Shown: positions 41,544 to 50,597, numbered from the stretch's first letter. The stretch: 64,000 bases of DNA from Flavobacterium saccharophilum (GCF_900142735.1 NZ_FRBY01000005.1:536422-600421), one strand, 5' to 3'. A program made the numbers and translations. Notes: a model not told the origin generated them from the sequence alone.

Positions 41544-41840
41544 TACTTTTTTGTGGTATAGTTAGGGTTAATAGCGTTTTGAAGGCGAATATAAGAATAT
41601 TATTACTACAATTTAAGAACTTTTTGAAATTGAAATTAGAAATGGGTTCTCAGTTTTATTTCTTTGAAAGTTTCTCTAAATCCTGCATGAAACGGCTCGC
41701 AAATAGTTATATGTAGGAACCATAAAAAACTCCCTAATTTCTTAAGGAGTTTTTTATGGTTTATTTTTCTCAAATAATTCTTTTGTTTATCATTAAGAAT
41801 CTATTCTTGATCCTTTACAGGTACAAATTACAAACTCATA
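41544..41840. other. Intergenic region with terminator
   Basis: Mostly AT-rich without a gene. A hairpin AAAAAACTCC / GGAGTTTTTT at about 41723-41757 ends the SMR-type gene on the minus strand and resembles the terminator at 37156. Confidence 0.55.
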
Positions 41841-42167
41841 TTAATGCGAAACCATTTTTAATCCAACAATAGAACCAATTAAAGTAACCAAAAAAAACAT
41901 TCTGAAAAATGTTACCGGTTCCTTAAATATAATAATTCCCAGTAAAACAGTTCCAACTGCACCAATGCCTGTCCAAACGACATACACAGTTCCAATTGGT
42001 AAAGTTTGTAACACCTTTATCAAAAGTCCCATACTAACTAACATGGAAATGGCAAAAACCAAATACCATAAATACATTTCATTTCCTGTACTTTCTTTTG
42101 CTTTTCCCAGCGAAAAGGCAAAAGCTACTTCAAATAATCCTGCGATCACTAATAAAATCCAATTCAT
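41841..42167 (-). CDS. Small multidrug resistance (SMR) family transporter
   Basis: The 108-residue protein has four membrane helices and the SMR glutamate in WILLVIAGLFEVAFAFSLGKAKE (residue 13), plus YVVWTGIGAVGTVLLGIIIF in helix 3-4. SMR proteins are proton-coupled exporters of quaternary cations or, in the Gdx subgroup, guanidinium. The Gdx/SugE versus EmrE choice cannot be made with certainty. The Crp/Fnr gene lies 70 bases upstream on the same strand, so they may form an operon. Confidence 0.9.
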   Translation of the reverse strand: MNWILLVIAGLFEVAFAFSLGKAKESTGNEMYLWYLVFAISMLVSMGLLIKVLQTLPIGTVYVVWTGIGAVGTVLLGIIIFKEPVTFFRMFFLVTLIGSIVGLKMVSH

Positions 42168-42237
42168 TTTTTTTTATTTTGATGCAAAATTCGGAAATGA
42201 AATACTGGGAAATTTTTACAAATGATAAAAAATTGAA

Positions 42238-42801
42238 TTATTTTATTTCAGACCTTATCCGGCTTAAACTTACTTGCGTTATGCCTAAATAAGAGGCTAT
42301 ATATCCCAATTGTATGCGCAATATCAAAGTAGGATTGTTTTGCAGCAATTCTTTATAACGTTCCGTAGCGGTCTGAAACGTGATTGCTATCAGACGTTCT
42401 TCTGTTTTTACAAATTCTTTTTCGGCTAGTTTGCGCCCCCAATTTGCAATGTTTATATCCTCTTCAAAAAGTGCCTGTAACTTTTCTGTTTTTATCTGAT
42501 ACAATTCACAATCTTCCAATAACTCAATATCTTCATAGCCGCTTTGATTGGCAACATAACTTTTCAGCGACAGAAGAACATCCCCTTCTTTTCCGAACCA
42601 AAACGTTACTTCATTATTATCCCGATTAGAATAGGCTCTTGCAATTCCTTTTTTAATGAAATAAATACTTGTTTCAATTTTATTAGCTCTAATCAAAATA
42701 TGCCCTTTAGAATAGTTAACTTCATCAATACAATCTTGAATTTTAAGTTTTGAATTTTCTGGCAGAGGATGTATCTGATCAATAATCTGATCTATTTCCA
42801 T
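42238..42801 (-). CDS. Crp/Fnr-family regulator
   Basis: The 187-residue protein has a cyclic-nucleotide-binding-type beta roll at the N-terminus (GHILIRANKIETSIYFIKKGIARAYS, about 35-60) and a C-terminal HTH region (RIQLGYIASYLGITQVSLSRIRS). It lacks the full cAMP signature, as usual for Bacteroidota members. Its first gene neighbour is the SMR exporter, which it may control. The divergent PQQ-propeller gene is 248 bases away. Confidence 0.88.
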   Translation of the reverse strand: MEIDQIIDQIHPLPENSKLKIQDCIDEVNYSKGHILIRANKIETSIYFIKKGIARAYSNRDNNEVTFWFGKEGDVLLSLKSYVANQSGYEDIELLEDCELYQIKTEKLQALFEEDINIANWGRKLAEKEFVKTEERLIAITFQTATERYKELLQNNPTLILRIQLGYIASYLGITQVSLSRIRSEIK

Positions 42802-42972
42802 TTGATTTTATTTAGGATTTTTAATCTGTACTAGCTAATGTAGCAAAAATTTAGCATCATAAAAACAATCTGTAAATCAAACCTCTTTCCATCTTCTAAT
42901 CTTCCTAATTCTGAACTGTAATTCACAACGCAACGACCTTACAACCTCTAAAATGCTGTAATATTTTTTTAC

Positions 42973-42980
42973 TACATTTG
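42973..42980 (+). promoter_or_regulatory. Promoter -7 box TACATTTG
   Basis: A full TAnnTTTG match, 68 bases before the ATG at 43049. Confidence 0.55.
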
Positions 42981-43048
42981 ACACAGCTATTGTTTCGTTT
43001 AGCAACTTTTATTGCTAAACAAAATTCATTAAACCCCAAGTTTTAAAA

Positions 43049-44248
43049 ATGAAAAACCTACTATCTCTTTTATTACTATTCACGGTTATAAATATCTTCG
43101 GGCAAACGCCAACCCCACCAACGCCTGTCGAAACTAGCACTGTGATTAATACAATTCCGGCTATCAGTGATGTGCTCCTTAATAAAGCCATAAGTCCGCT
43201 TAAAAAAGTTCCGTTAGATGAAGCTTTAATCCTGATTTATGATTATGATGGTACCCTTTTTACATTTGATTTAGAATCGGAAACCATTGCATGGACTGTA
43301 AAAGCGACAGATGCTTATACTGAAATGTGTGCCAATAAAGTAACACTAATTGATGGCGTTCTGTACGTCCCTTTTATTAACGGTGAAATATTTGCCATTG
43401 ATAACCAAACAGGTGCTATTTTTTGGAAATCAAGGATAGGTAATAGTACTGATCAAATTGTATTAAAAGATCAGCTTCCTGTCGTAAATGATGGAAAACT
43501 TTTTATTACGAGTCAAAATGGAAACATTTATGCTCTCAATATAAAAGACGGGAGTTTAATATGGAAGTATAAATTGGATTCTCCAAATAATGATATCCCG
43601 GTTCTGTTTTTCGACAACAAAGTTTTTACCCAAAGCGGAAACTTTTTATATAGTTTCGAAGCCAATACAGGAAAACTAATTTACCAAAAAGACTTTGGCG
43701 AAACTATGCACGGACAACCTGTAACTGATGGTGAAAATGTATTTGTGGCAAATGAAAAAAATGTGGTTTTTGCCTTAAGTCCTAATACCCCGGATATTTT
43801 ATGGCAATTTAAATTAGATGAAAACCAACATAATATCAAGGAACGCATACTTTGCAAAGACAAAAAAATATACTTTGCCGCACAAGGTCCGGAAGCTTCT
43901 TCCATATACGCTTTGGAATCAAAAACTGGAACCCAGTTATGGAAAACTGATTTTAAAGATGACACTATCGAATACATCATTGAGGAAAGTGATAATATTT
44001 GGGGATATACCCGTAAAGCAAAACTTTTTCAACTAGACATAACGAATGGTGAAATAGCAGCCGAAACAAAATTAACAACCCAACCTATTTCAAATTTTGA
44101 ATTTCCGGTTGATGAGTCCTTATTTTATTATTCAGATGCTGCTTTAATTCAATTTGACTTAAAAACAAAAGACGAAAACGAAGTCTATCTACGAACTTCT
44201 ATTAAGGATAACGCTTATAGTGCCTATCTAAAAATAATTCGACCATAA
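43049..44248 (+). CDS. PQQ-repeat-like beta-propeller exported protein
   Basis: The 399-residue protein has a signal peptide (MKNLLSLLLLFTVINIFGQ), then a Pro-rich spacer and seven or eight propeller blades. PQQ/BamB-like blades read LIYDYDGTLFTFDLESETIAWTV, IFAIDNQTGAIFWKS, IYALNIKDGSLIWKYK, IYALESKTGTQLWKT. It probably binds a partner or ligand at the cell envelope; there is no sign of quinoprotein catalytic residues. A terminator follows at 44250. Confidence 0.87.
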   Translation: MKNLLSLLLLFTVINIFGQTPTPPTPVETSTVINTIPAISDVLLNKAISPLKKVPLDEALILIYDYDGTLFTFDLESETIAWTVKATDAYTEMCANKVTLIDGVLYVPFINGEIFAIDNQTGAIFWKSRIGNSTDQIVLKDQLPVVNDGKLFITSQNGNIYALNIKDGSLIWKYKLDSPNNDIPVLFFDNKVFTQSGNFLYSFEANTGKLIYQKDFGETMHGQPVTDGENVFVANEKNVVFALSPNTPDILWQFKLDENQHNIKERILCKDKKIYFAAQGPEASSIYALESKTGTQLWKTDFKDDTIEYIIEESDNIWGYTRKAKLFQLDITNGEIAAETKLTTQPISNFEFPVDESLFYYSDAALIQFDLKTKDENEVYLRTSIKDNAYSAYLKIIRP

Positions 44249-44249
44249 A

Positions 44250-44284
44250 AAAGAAGCTGTCTCAATAATGAGGCAGCTTTTTTT
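44250..44284 (+). terminator. Terminator
   Basis: The stem GAAGCTGTCTCA / TGAGGCAGCTTT with loop ATAA and a T run lies between convergent genes. Confidence 0.82.
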
Positions 44285-44288
44285 TCAG

Positions 44289-45806
44289 TTATAAGTATTC
44301 GTCTATTTTTATGCTTCTGTTTTCGTTATTGGCCTTTTCAATAGCTTTTAAAATAGTTTTAATTTGAATTTTATTAATCATGTATTTATCAAAAAATACA
44401 TATTCGATAGCTTTTGTGTTTTTAATATCTTCTAACGGATTTTTTGTCAAAAGCACTAAATCTGAATTATATCCTATTTTTATTTTTCCGGTTTTCTTTT
44501 TCATCCAATTACCCGGTGCAACTGTTGTCGCATAAATTGCCTGTGTATTTGTCATTCCGGATTTAGATAAAGATTCTAATTCAGCATGAAGCGAAAATCC
44601 TGGAACAACAGTTGCTACGTTCGCATCTGTTCCGGCCATAATAGTAACTTTATTATCAACTAACGCTTTTGTCATAATATGAATAGCTTCGACATAAATC
44701 TTCCAAAAAGTTAAAGATAATTTTCTTGCTTCAGGGTTATCTTTTCCATCATATTCATAACCATTTTTACCAGGCAACCAACCTAATTTATAAAGCGGAG
44801 TTCCTTCAATTATTTTTGGGTTGACATATTTTAATTCTATTGCTGCCAATTTAGACTTTAAGTCAAATCGTTGATCCGCAAAACTTTCACACAACCAAAC
44901 TGTTGAAGTAACACTAATGTTATTCTCTTTCAGTTTTTTTGCAATATCGACAGAGCGCACTTTTAAAAACTGAAGATATTCTTTTGGATTTTTAGCTATC
45001 GATTTTCCAAAATCATCAATCGTTTTTATTGTTATCTCTTCAATATGAGCAACCTCAACTTGTCCTGATGTATAAAAAGTTTCTAAATTGACTAATGGTA
45101 TGTGCCCAATAACTGGAATATGATATTTTTTCGCAGTTTGAATTGTCGTTTTAAACATTTCAGGATTTACAAAACCATACATTTTAATAGCATCATAGCC
45201 TTGTTCACTTATTTCTTTCATTGCTTTTTCAGCATCCTCTTTTGTTGCATAATTAATAGAATGGCGCGTCCAACTATAATAATAACCCATCAGGCCACGC
45301 TCACTAAATATGGGTGGTGATGCAATAAACATCCGTGGTCCAACACCCTTTTTTTGTATTGATTTTCTCCATTCTAAAATCAAAGGACTTCCGGCCATTT
45401 CTCTAACGTACGTAACGCCATTTGCTAAATATAAAAGCAAATCATTCTTACTTTCTTTTAAATGAACATGACTGTCGACGAGACCCGGAATGAGGAATTT
45501 GTTTGTTCCGTCAATAATTTCAGTGTTGCTGTCCTGAAACTGACTTTTACCAATTTGAATGATCACGCCATCTTTAAGCATTACATCTTGATTTTTTATA
45601 AAACCGCTACAGTCTTCTGAAAGGATGTTGACATTTTTTATATGAATTGTTTTGGATTGTTTAATTATTGACGAAACATCTACAACCTCTGTAGATTCTC
45701 CTAAAACCCTATTTAATTCATTATCTGCCCAGATAAAGATACCAATAACAATAAGCAACACTAACACAAAAGCATAGAGCAATCTCTTAAACCACAATTT
45801 TTTCAT
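44289..45806 (-). CDS. Amidohydrolase-family metal-dependent hydrolase, membrane-anchored
   Basis: The 505-residue protein has an N-terminal membrane segment (LLYAFVLVLLIVIGIFIWA, about 9-27) and the TIM-barrel amidohydrolase signature: LVDSHVHLKES (HxH), VIGHIPL and VAHIEEI (His ligands), and MAGTDANV (Asp). It resembles imidazolonepropionase-like hydrolases, with the catalytic domain probably periplasmic. The substrate is unknown. A pair of 12-bp direct repeats 21 bp apart lies 71-103 bases upstream (45877). Confidence 0.88.
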   Translation of the reverse strand: MKKLWFKRLLYAFVLVLLIVIGIFIWADNELNRVLGESTEVVDVSSIIKQSKTIHIKNVNILSEDCSGFIKNQDVMLKDGVIIQIGKSQFQDSNTEIIDGTNKFLIPGLVDSHVHLKESKNDLLLYLANGVTYVREMAGSPLILEWRKSIQKKGVGPRMFIASPPIFSERGLMGYYYSWTRHSINYATKEDAEKAMKEISEQGYDAIKMYGFVNPEMFKTTIQTAKKYHIPVIGHIPLVNLETFYTSGQVEVAHIEEITIKTIDDFGKSIAKNPKEYLQFLKVRSVDIAKKLKENNISVTSTVWLCESFADQRFDLKSKLAAIELKYVNPKIIEGTPLYKLGWLPGKNGYEYDGKDNPEARKLSLTFWKIYVEAIHIMTKALVDNKVTIMAGTDANVATVVPGFSLHAELESLSKSGMTNTQAIYATTVAPGNWMKKKTGKIKIGYNSDLVLLTKNPLEDIKNTKAIEYVFFDKYMINKIQIKTILKAIEKANNENRSIKIDEYL

Positions 45807-45876
45807 GAATTTTTTAATTTAGATTAAAGGGCAAAAATAAATTCAAAAAGCCGCTGGGGCACTACTTTAAAAGGTA

Positions 45877-45909
45877 TTAGGTATGAAAGGTGTGGTTTTA
45901 GGTATGAAA
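45877..45909. promoter_or_regulatory. Two TTAGGTATGAAA direct repeats, 21 bp period
   Basis: Perfect 12-bp repeats at 45877-45888 and 45898-45909, two helical turns apart, 71 bases before the amidohydrolase start. The spacing is like that of LytTR-type regulators. The likely operator is for the amidohydrolase. Confidence 0.6.
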
Positions 45910-45991
45910 ATCTGGAAGCTTTTTGTTTACTAGGGTATAAATTTCAGTTTTTATTTTTTCATATTGCATTCTGCTACTTATTCGTTTTGTC

Positions 45992-46248
45992 TTACAAATT
46001 CCTTGATCTGATTTCTTTATTCAAAAGACTTAAATTTATCAATAAAGAAAAAAAAGTAACAGGTAATAAAAAATAGGAATTAGTACTATTATAGACACGT
46101 TTTTAAACCCATTAGATGCCAAGAAATAAATTATGATTGCAATAGTCGACATATAGATAACGCCAAATCCAATCGAAACACCATTAAATAAAGCTTTCTT
46201 TTATATCAATTCTTTATCTGTCAATTCTTCGTAAATATTTTTCTTCAT
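45992..46248 (-). pseudogene. Broken small membrane protein gene
   Basis: On the minus strand from ATG at 46248 the frame reads MKKNIYEELTDKELI, a TAA, then KKALFNGVSIGFGVIYMSTI and FKNVSIIVLIPIF. At a run of six Ts near 46072 the frame shifts; with one T restored it continues LLPVTFFSLLINLSLLNKEI to a stop at 45992. Length 257 is one base short of 86 codons, which fits a one-base loss. The intact form would be an 85-residue protein with two or three membrane helices, resembling short Flavobacterium 'redox-active disulfide protein 2'-type proteins (from memory). Confidence 0.75.
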
Positions 46249-46485
46249 AATTGTAGTTCTCATTTAGAATTTGATTTTAAATCTGCTAACTCAATTAACA
46301 AACAAAAATTAAGTGTCTTATATTCAAACAAATACAATACTATTTAGATTTTAATTAAAGCTTTTTTTAATATTGAAGAAATGATTCGGTTTAACAGATT
46401 TGTACTGGATACCAGATAACGGTTTAATTTTTCTTGTATATTTATAATCCTCAAAGGAATAAGATAGCAATCAATATTAAATAGA

Positions 46486-46878
46486 ATGTTCATGAACAAT
46501 CATACTACCACCATAAAACCCTTTCTGACTGTAAACGATGCTATAAAAGCAGTTGAATTTTATAAATCAGCTTTTGGAGCCATTGAAGTAAAAAGATTTG
46601 AAATGCAAAATCAAAAAATTTCTTCAGTTGTTGTAATCGAAAACGCCGAATTTTATTTGAGCGACGAAGAGCCTGAAAATGGTAATCTAAGTCCCGATCT
46701 AAAAACAAACAGCGCTATTAGAATAATTTTAGAAACTAAAAATGCTGACAAAATATTTGAAAAAGCGCTAGAATTTGGCGCTACAGAAATTTGCGCCATA
46801 AAAACTGAAGAAGATTGGAGAATTGGAAAATTGAAAGATCCTTATGGCCATATTTGGGAAATTGGTTATACTTTATAA
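46486..46878 (+). CDS. VOC (glyoxalase/bleomycin-resistance) family protein
   Basis: The 130-residue protein has the VOC fold pattern: TTTIKPFLTVNDAIKAVEFYKSAFGAIEV, then IRIILETKNADKIFEKALEFGA and the C-terminal GKLKDPYGHIWEIGYTL with a metal-type Glu. It resembles PhnB-like proteins. Start may be 46486 or the next ATG at 46492. The substrate is unknown. Confidence 0.88.
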   Translation: MFMNNHTTTIKPFLTVNDAIKAVEFYKSAFGAIEVKRFEMQNQKISSVVVIENAEFYLSDEEPENGNLSPDLKTNSAIRIILETKNADKIFEKALEFGATEICAIKTEEDWRIGKLKDPYGHIWEIGYTL

Positions 46879-46911
46879 AATGAAGTATAACCAATATCAC
46901 CGGGTTTTTAT

Positions 46912-47970
46912 CTATTTCAAAACCGTATCATAAATCTCATTCAACAGATTTTGTCTCATTTTTGAATTTCTTTGGTTTAGCAATATTATAATACCCCAAT
47001 TTTTAGTCCTGTCATAACATAGGATAGAAGATTCTCCCATCGAGTCACCAGATTTTAAATAAATAGTGTTTTTTTCATCTGTTGAAATATTTAAGCCTAA
47101 TCCCATTTCTCTTTTTTCATCTTTATAAAAGATCTTTTCAGTTACTATGGCAGCTTTCCCTATTTCTGTTTCTTTATTTAAAACCGCTTTTAAATAGGTA
47201 ACCATATCAGAAGTATTAGATTTTACTAAACCAGCCGGAGCGGTAACATTCCAATTCATGAATTCCTGAGCACCACCTTCTGGATTATGTCCTACCGTTT
47301 TGTTTTTTACATTAAAGTCTGTAGTTAATGTGTTTGTCATTTTTAAGGGCTTTATGATCTTATTTCTAATAATCTCATCATAACTTTTACCGTACACTTT
47401 TTCTAATATCTGTCCTAGTAAAGTATAGCCAATCGTAGAATAACGAAATTTACCATAATCCTTTAATTCACTGCAATTATTAACCAGATCGGTCAATGTT
47501 TTTTCAGTTACATTACTTACGGGTTGTTGTGGATTTAGTTCGATTAACTTTCCAAAATCGATGTCAGGCAAACCAGATTGGTGCGATGCCAGGTCTGAAA
47601 TTTTTATTTTGTTTTTAAGTTTTTCCTGCAATACATATGCTTTTGGAAGATAGCCGTCTATATAATCATCTGTTTTTATTTTCTTATCCAAAACTGCTTG
47701 CGCCAATAAATTTGAAGTTAGAATTTTAGTGATAGAGGCAATTTCGAATAGAGAATTTTTATCAATTTTAATTTGACTTTCTTTACTCAAATTACCATAC
47801 GCTGTAAAGTACTCTTTATCATTTTGGATAAAACCGACACTAATCCCTACATCAGGATTTTTTTGATAATTGTCCTTTATTATGGAATCAATCTTTCTGG
47901 TAAAGTCTTGTCCAAAAGAAAATGTACTAGTTATTAATAAGGCTGCTAAAAATTTTAATGACGTTTTCAT
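46912..47970 (-). CDS. Serine hydrolase, class C beta-lactamase-like (second copy)
   Basis: The 352-residue protein has a signal peptide (MKTSLKFLAALLITSTFSFG), then the PBP-like core FEIASITKILTSNLL (SxxK) and FRYSTIGYTLLG. It is about 140 residues shorter than its paralogue at 38776, lacking the C-terminal beta domain. Its upstream region (47984-48120) shares sequence blocks and the 22-bp repeat with that gene, and a broken AraC end follows. So the pair arose by duplication of an AraC-hydrolase module. Confidence 0.88.
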   Translation of the reverse strand: MKTSLKFLAALLITSTFSFGQDFTRKIDSIIKDNYQKNPDVGISVGFIQNDKEYFTAYGNLSKESQIKIDKNSLFEIASITKILTSNLLAQAVLDKKIKTDDYIDGYLPKAYVLQEKLKNKIKISDLASHQSGLPDIDFGKLIELNPQQPVSNVTEKTLTDLVNNCSELKDYGKFRYSTIGYTLLGQILEKVYGKSYDEIIRNKIIKPLKMTNTLTTDFNVKNKTVGHNPEGGAQEFMNWNVTAPAGLVKSNTSDMVTYLKAVLNKETEIGKAAIVTEKIFYKDEKREMGLGLNISTDEKNTIYLKSGDSMGESSILCYDRTKNWGIIILLNQRNSKMRQNLLNEIYDTVLK

Positions 47971-47983
47971 TGTATCGTTGTTT

Positions 47984-48120
47984 AGGTTAATGATTTATTT
48001 CGATACAAAGATGTGGCAGAAATTATCGCTACGCGACCGAATAAAAATACTCGAACGCATTTGTTTTGATAAATAAGTACGAGTAGTTTAAAACACAAGT
48101 ACGAGTAATCACAAAGTACT
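47984..48120. promoter_or_regulatory. Shared control region B, with AGTACGAG direct repeats 22 bp apart
   Basis: AGTACGAG occurs at 48076-48083 and 48098-48105, again 22 bp apart, with GCGACCGAAT, CGAACGCATTTGT and CGATACAAAGATGTGG in the same order as region A. Retention of these blocks while the adjacent AraC gene decayed suggests that the surviving AraC protein controls both hydrolases. Confidence 0.65.
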
Positions 48121-48123
48121 GTT

Positions 48124-48266
48124 TTACAGACTTTTGAAATAAGCTTTAGGTGTATAAACTGTATGTTTTTTGAAAGCAGTATTAAAAGAAGATTTTGAAT
48201 TAAAAACCTACTTCGTATAAAATTTCTAAAATAGTCAGCTTACTTTTTGTACTATCTTTTAAAATA
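48124..48266 (-). pseudogene. 3' remnant of an AraC-family regulator gene
   Basis: On the minus strand the sequence reads ILKDSTKSKLTILEILYEVGF, then, after one extra T, NSKSSFNTAFKKHTVYTPKA and a short end to the stop at 48124. This matches the last 47 residues of the AraC protein at 40401 (ILKDVTKSKVTILEILYEVG). The 5' nine-tenths of the gene are missing. It is dead and needs a frameshift to read through. Confidence 0.85.
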
Positions 48267-48318
48267 TAGGAAATGTTTTTACTACAAATGAATTACAATT
48301 TCAGTTGCTAAATCGTCT

Positions 48319-49689
48319 CTATTTTATCAGCTTGAATAATGTTTCAAGAGTTGAGTTCTTTTGATTCACAATTATTAATTGACTTTTATCTTCTAAGAAT
48401 ATTTTCTCTGCAAACTCTTTGTCCGCTTTAAATTGCCAATTTTTTAATGCTGGAAATTTACTTTTTACCAGCTTCAGTTTTTCAGTATTATTTTTTGAAA
48501 TGATAATCACTTTTGTCAAAGGTGTCTTCTGCATTTTTTCAATACTGCTTTCCGTGATTTGGTCTTCATATTCTGTTCTGGAACGATAACGAAACATTTG
48601 ATTTATTGTGGTAAAATCTTTTTCATTTTCAGAGATCACATATCGGTACGTCATTATATTATCAAGTTCATTTATCCAATTCGGAAAATTCACTTCATAA
48701 ATCTTAATGTAATTATCAATGAAATTTTTGTCAATTGATTTCTTCTGATCAATATACTCCTTAACCAACGGATAAATTTGCTTTGCGATCAGATTAATAT
48801 ATTTTTTGTTGTACCAATCCTGTGTGTCAATTTTCCCGTCTAATTGTTCAAAAACATAGCCATTTCCAAGTGATGTGGCCAAGGCTTCATTCATAATTTG
48901 ATAGGCGTAATTACTATACTTTGATTTACTTTCCCTGAAATAGCTATCAATTTCTGTTTTTACTTCCAATGACTCCTCATCATAAATGATATGAAAGGTT
49001 TCATGCAGCATAACACTAAACAAAACTTTATACGATTTTAAATCGGTTTGGATGGCACTTATAAAATTATTGCAAAACGCTTGTGCTGTAAAACCTTTAG
49101 AATTAGGCAACGGATAAAAAGCGATGTTGAAAGGAATTGCATTATCCCAATTTGAATTATAAAACAACAACCCCATTTCGAAATAGTTTTCTATTTGATG
49201 TTCGGTAGAATATTTTATGATTTCTTCGAGTTGTTTTTCAAACTTTTCCTTGTTCGGATTATAAATTAACTCATTATAGATGGGTGTAAAATCTGAAATA
49301 CATTGCGCTAAATCACTTAAAGTTTTGTTTGGAATAATTCCATTCGACCGAAGTTTAAATTCATTTATATTTTCTGTTTCAATCAGATTTTTTTTCAAAA
49401 GATCCTCTGTCTGAACACCTTTTTTTGATCCGTATGGAAATTCTTCAAAACGATAACTGTAGTCAATAGTTAATTTATCAAACTTTGAAATTATATTTTT
49501 ATAGTAATCCGTATTGTATTTTGATTTTTGAAATTCAGTCTTGAAAACATTCTCAGGATAATTTTCAGAAAGATTTTGCAAAAAAATAAAAACAGCCAAC
49601 GGTTCAGAATATTTAATTTTGAAGGTTGTTTTTTGTGCAAAACTGAAAGTTGTCAAAAGCAACAGCAATACTAAAAGTTTATTTCTCAT
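48319..49689 (-). CDS. Exported HExxH putative metallopeptidase, unknown family
   Basis: I choose the ATG at 49689 (456 aa), giving the signal peptide MRNKLLVLLLLLTTFSFAQ; the longer frame adds a poor leader. The motif HETFH in LFSVMLHETFHIIYDEESLEVK (near residue 230) is a zinc-peptidase HExxH, followed by KTEIDSYF and, later, NEALATSLGNGYVF, a plausible third-ligand region. The flanks do not match a family I know. The start codon overlaps the upstream gene's last 11 bases, so they are co-translated. Confidence 0.72.
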   Translation of the reverse strand: MRNKLLVLLLLLTTFSFAQKTTFKIKYSEPLAVFIFLQNLSENYPENVFKTEFQKSKYNTDYYKNIISKFDKLTIDYSYRFEEFPYGSKKGVQTEDLLKKNLIETENINEFKLRSNGIIPNKTLSDLAQCISDFTPIYNELIYNPNKEKFEKQLEEIIKYSTEHQIENYFEMGLLFYNSNWDNAIPFNIAFYPLPNSKGFTAQAFCNNFISAIQTDLKSYKVLFSVMLHETFHIIYDEESLEVKTEIDSYFRESKSKYSNYAYQIMNEALATSLGNGYVFEQLDGKIDTQDWYNKKYINLIAKQIYPLVKEYIDQKKSIDKNFIDNYIKIYEVNFPNWINELDNIMTYRYVISENEKDFTTINQMFRYRSRTEYEDQITESSIEKMQKTPLTKVIIISKNNTEKLKLVKSKFPALKNWQFKADKEFAEKIFLEDKSQLIIVNQKNSTLETLFKLIK

Positions 49690-50104
49690 GTACTCTTTTT
49701 TCATACAGGTTTTCAAATTCAATAAAAAGTATGGAATTTATTAAAATAAAAATAATTGCATACCAAAAACCGTAATATTGACTCAACCAAGTTGATGCTC
49801 CAAAAGAGTGAGCGATTAAAACAAAAAGAGCAAAAATTTTCAGTTTTCTATTTGATAATTTATAACCAATAATAGCAATTAAAATTAACCATAAACCACA
49901 GATTATATATAATCCCGAAGTATGATTTGCCATAAAAAATGCACCAATTGGGTTTCCTTCATTTGCTTTGCTTAAATCTCCTTTCCAATAGTCATCAGAT
50001 TGATTTATGATTGTAATAATTTCATCAAATAAGCAAGCCCAATAAGCTGGAATCAGTAGTATTAATTTTGAATTCAAAATTTTGTCTTTCAATTTTAGTT
50101 TCAA
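49679..50104 (-). CDS. Four-helix integral membrane protein of unknown function
   Basis: The 141-residue protein has about four membrane segments (about 12-32, 55-78, 88-105, 110-130), in an arrangement like small inner-membrane proteins. No motif is recognised. Its 3' end overlaps the start of the HExxH gene, so the pair may act together, for example as a membrane anchor or cofactor with the exported peptidase. That is inference from overlap only. Confidence 0.65.
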   Translation of the reverse strand: MKLKLKDKILNSKLILLIPAYWACLFDEIITIINQSDDYWKGDLSKANEGNPIGAFFMANHTSGLYIICGLWLILIAIIGYKLSNRKLKIFALFVLIAHSFGASTWLSQYYGFWYAIIFILINSILFIEFENLYEKRVHEK

Positions 50105-50168
50105 TAGATTTATAAAACTGAAAAAACTCCATTAAATATAAAGAAGTTTTTTTCAATTTATGTTTAAT

Positions 50169-50597
50169 TTATCCTTTTAACATCGGTTCCCAAAGTTCGA
50201 TTTTATTACCATCGGCATCCATAATATGGACAAATTTTCCGTAGTCGAAAGCAGCAACTTCATCTAAAATAGTAACACCATTTTGTTTCAGTTTTTCCAA
50301 AAGTCCTTCAAGATTCTGGACTCTATAGTTAATCATAAATTCTTTTTTGGAGGGCGAAAAATAATCATCTCCTTTTTTGAAAGTGCTCCATTGAAGCGCT
50401 TCGATCTCATCTGGATTATGCATATTTCTGGATTCAAAAGTCGAACCCCAATCATTTACATCAAGTCCTAAGTTTTTAGCATACCAATCTTTTGTTTCCT
50501 TCGGATTATCTGAAAAGAAGAAAATCCCGCCAATTCCTGTCACTTTTGGTGTTTTATCAGAAGTTGAGTTGTCTGATTGTTTTTTTGAGTCTTCCAT
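50169..50597 (-). CDS. VOC-family (glyoxalase-like) protein
   Basis: I place the start at 50597 (142 aa, MEDSKKQSDN); an in-frame ATG at 50624 is the alternative. A polar N-terminal tail precedes the VOC fold (GIGGIFFFSDNPKETKDWYAKNLGLD) and the end has the metal-binding type HIMDADGNKIELWEP. It resembles the PhnB/lyase group. Role unknown; it stands alone between the membrane protein gene and the histidine kinase. Confidence 0.85.
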   Translation of the reverse strand: MEDSKKQSDNSTSDKTPKVTGIGGIFFFSDNPKETKDWYAKNLGLDVNDWGSTFESRNMHNPDEIEALQWSTFKKGDDYFSPSKKEFMINYRVQNLEGLLEKLKQNGVTILDEVAAFDYGKFVHIMDADGNKIELWEPMLKG

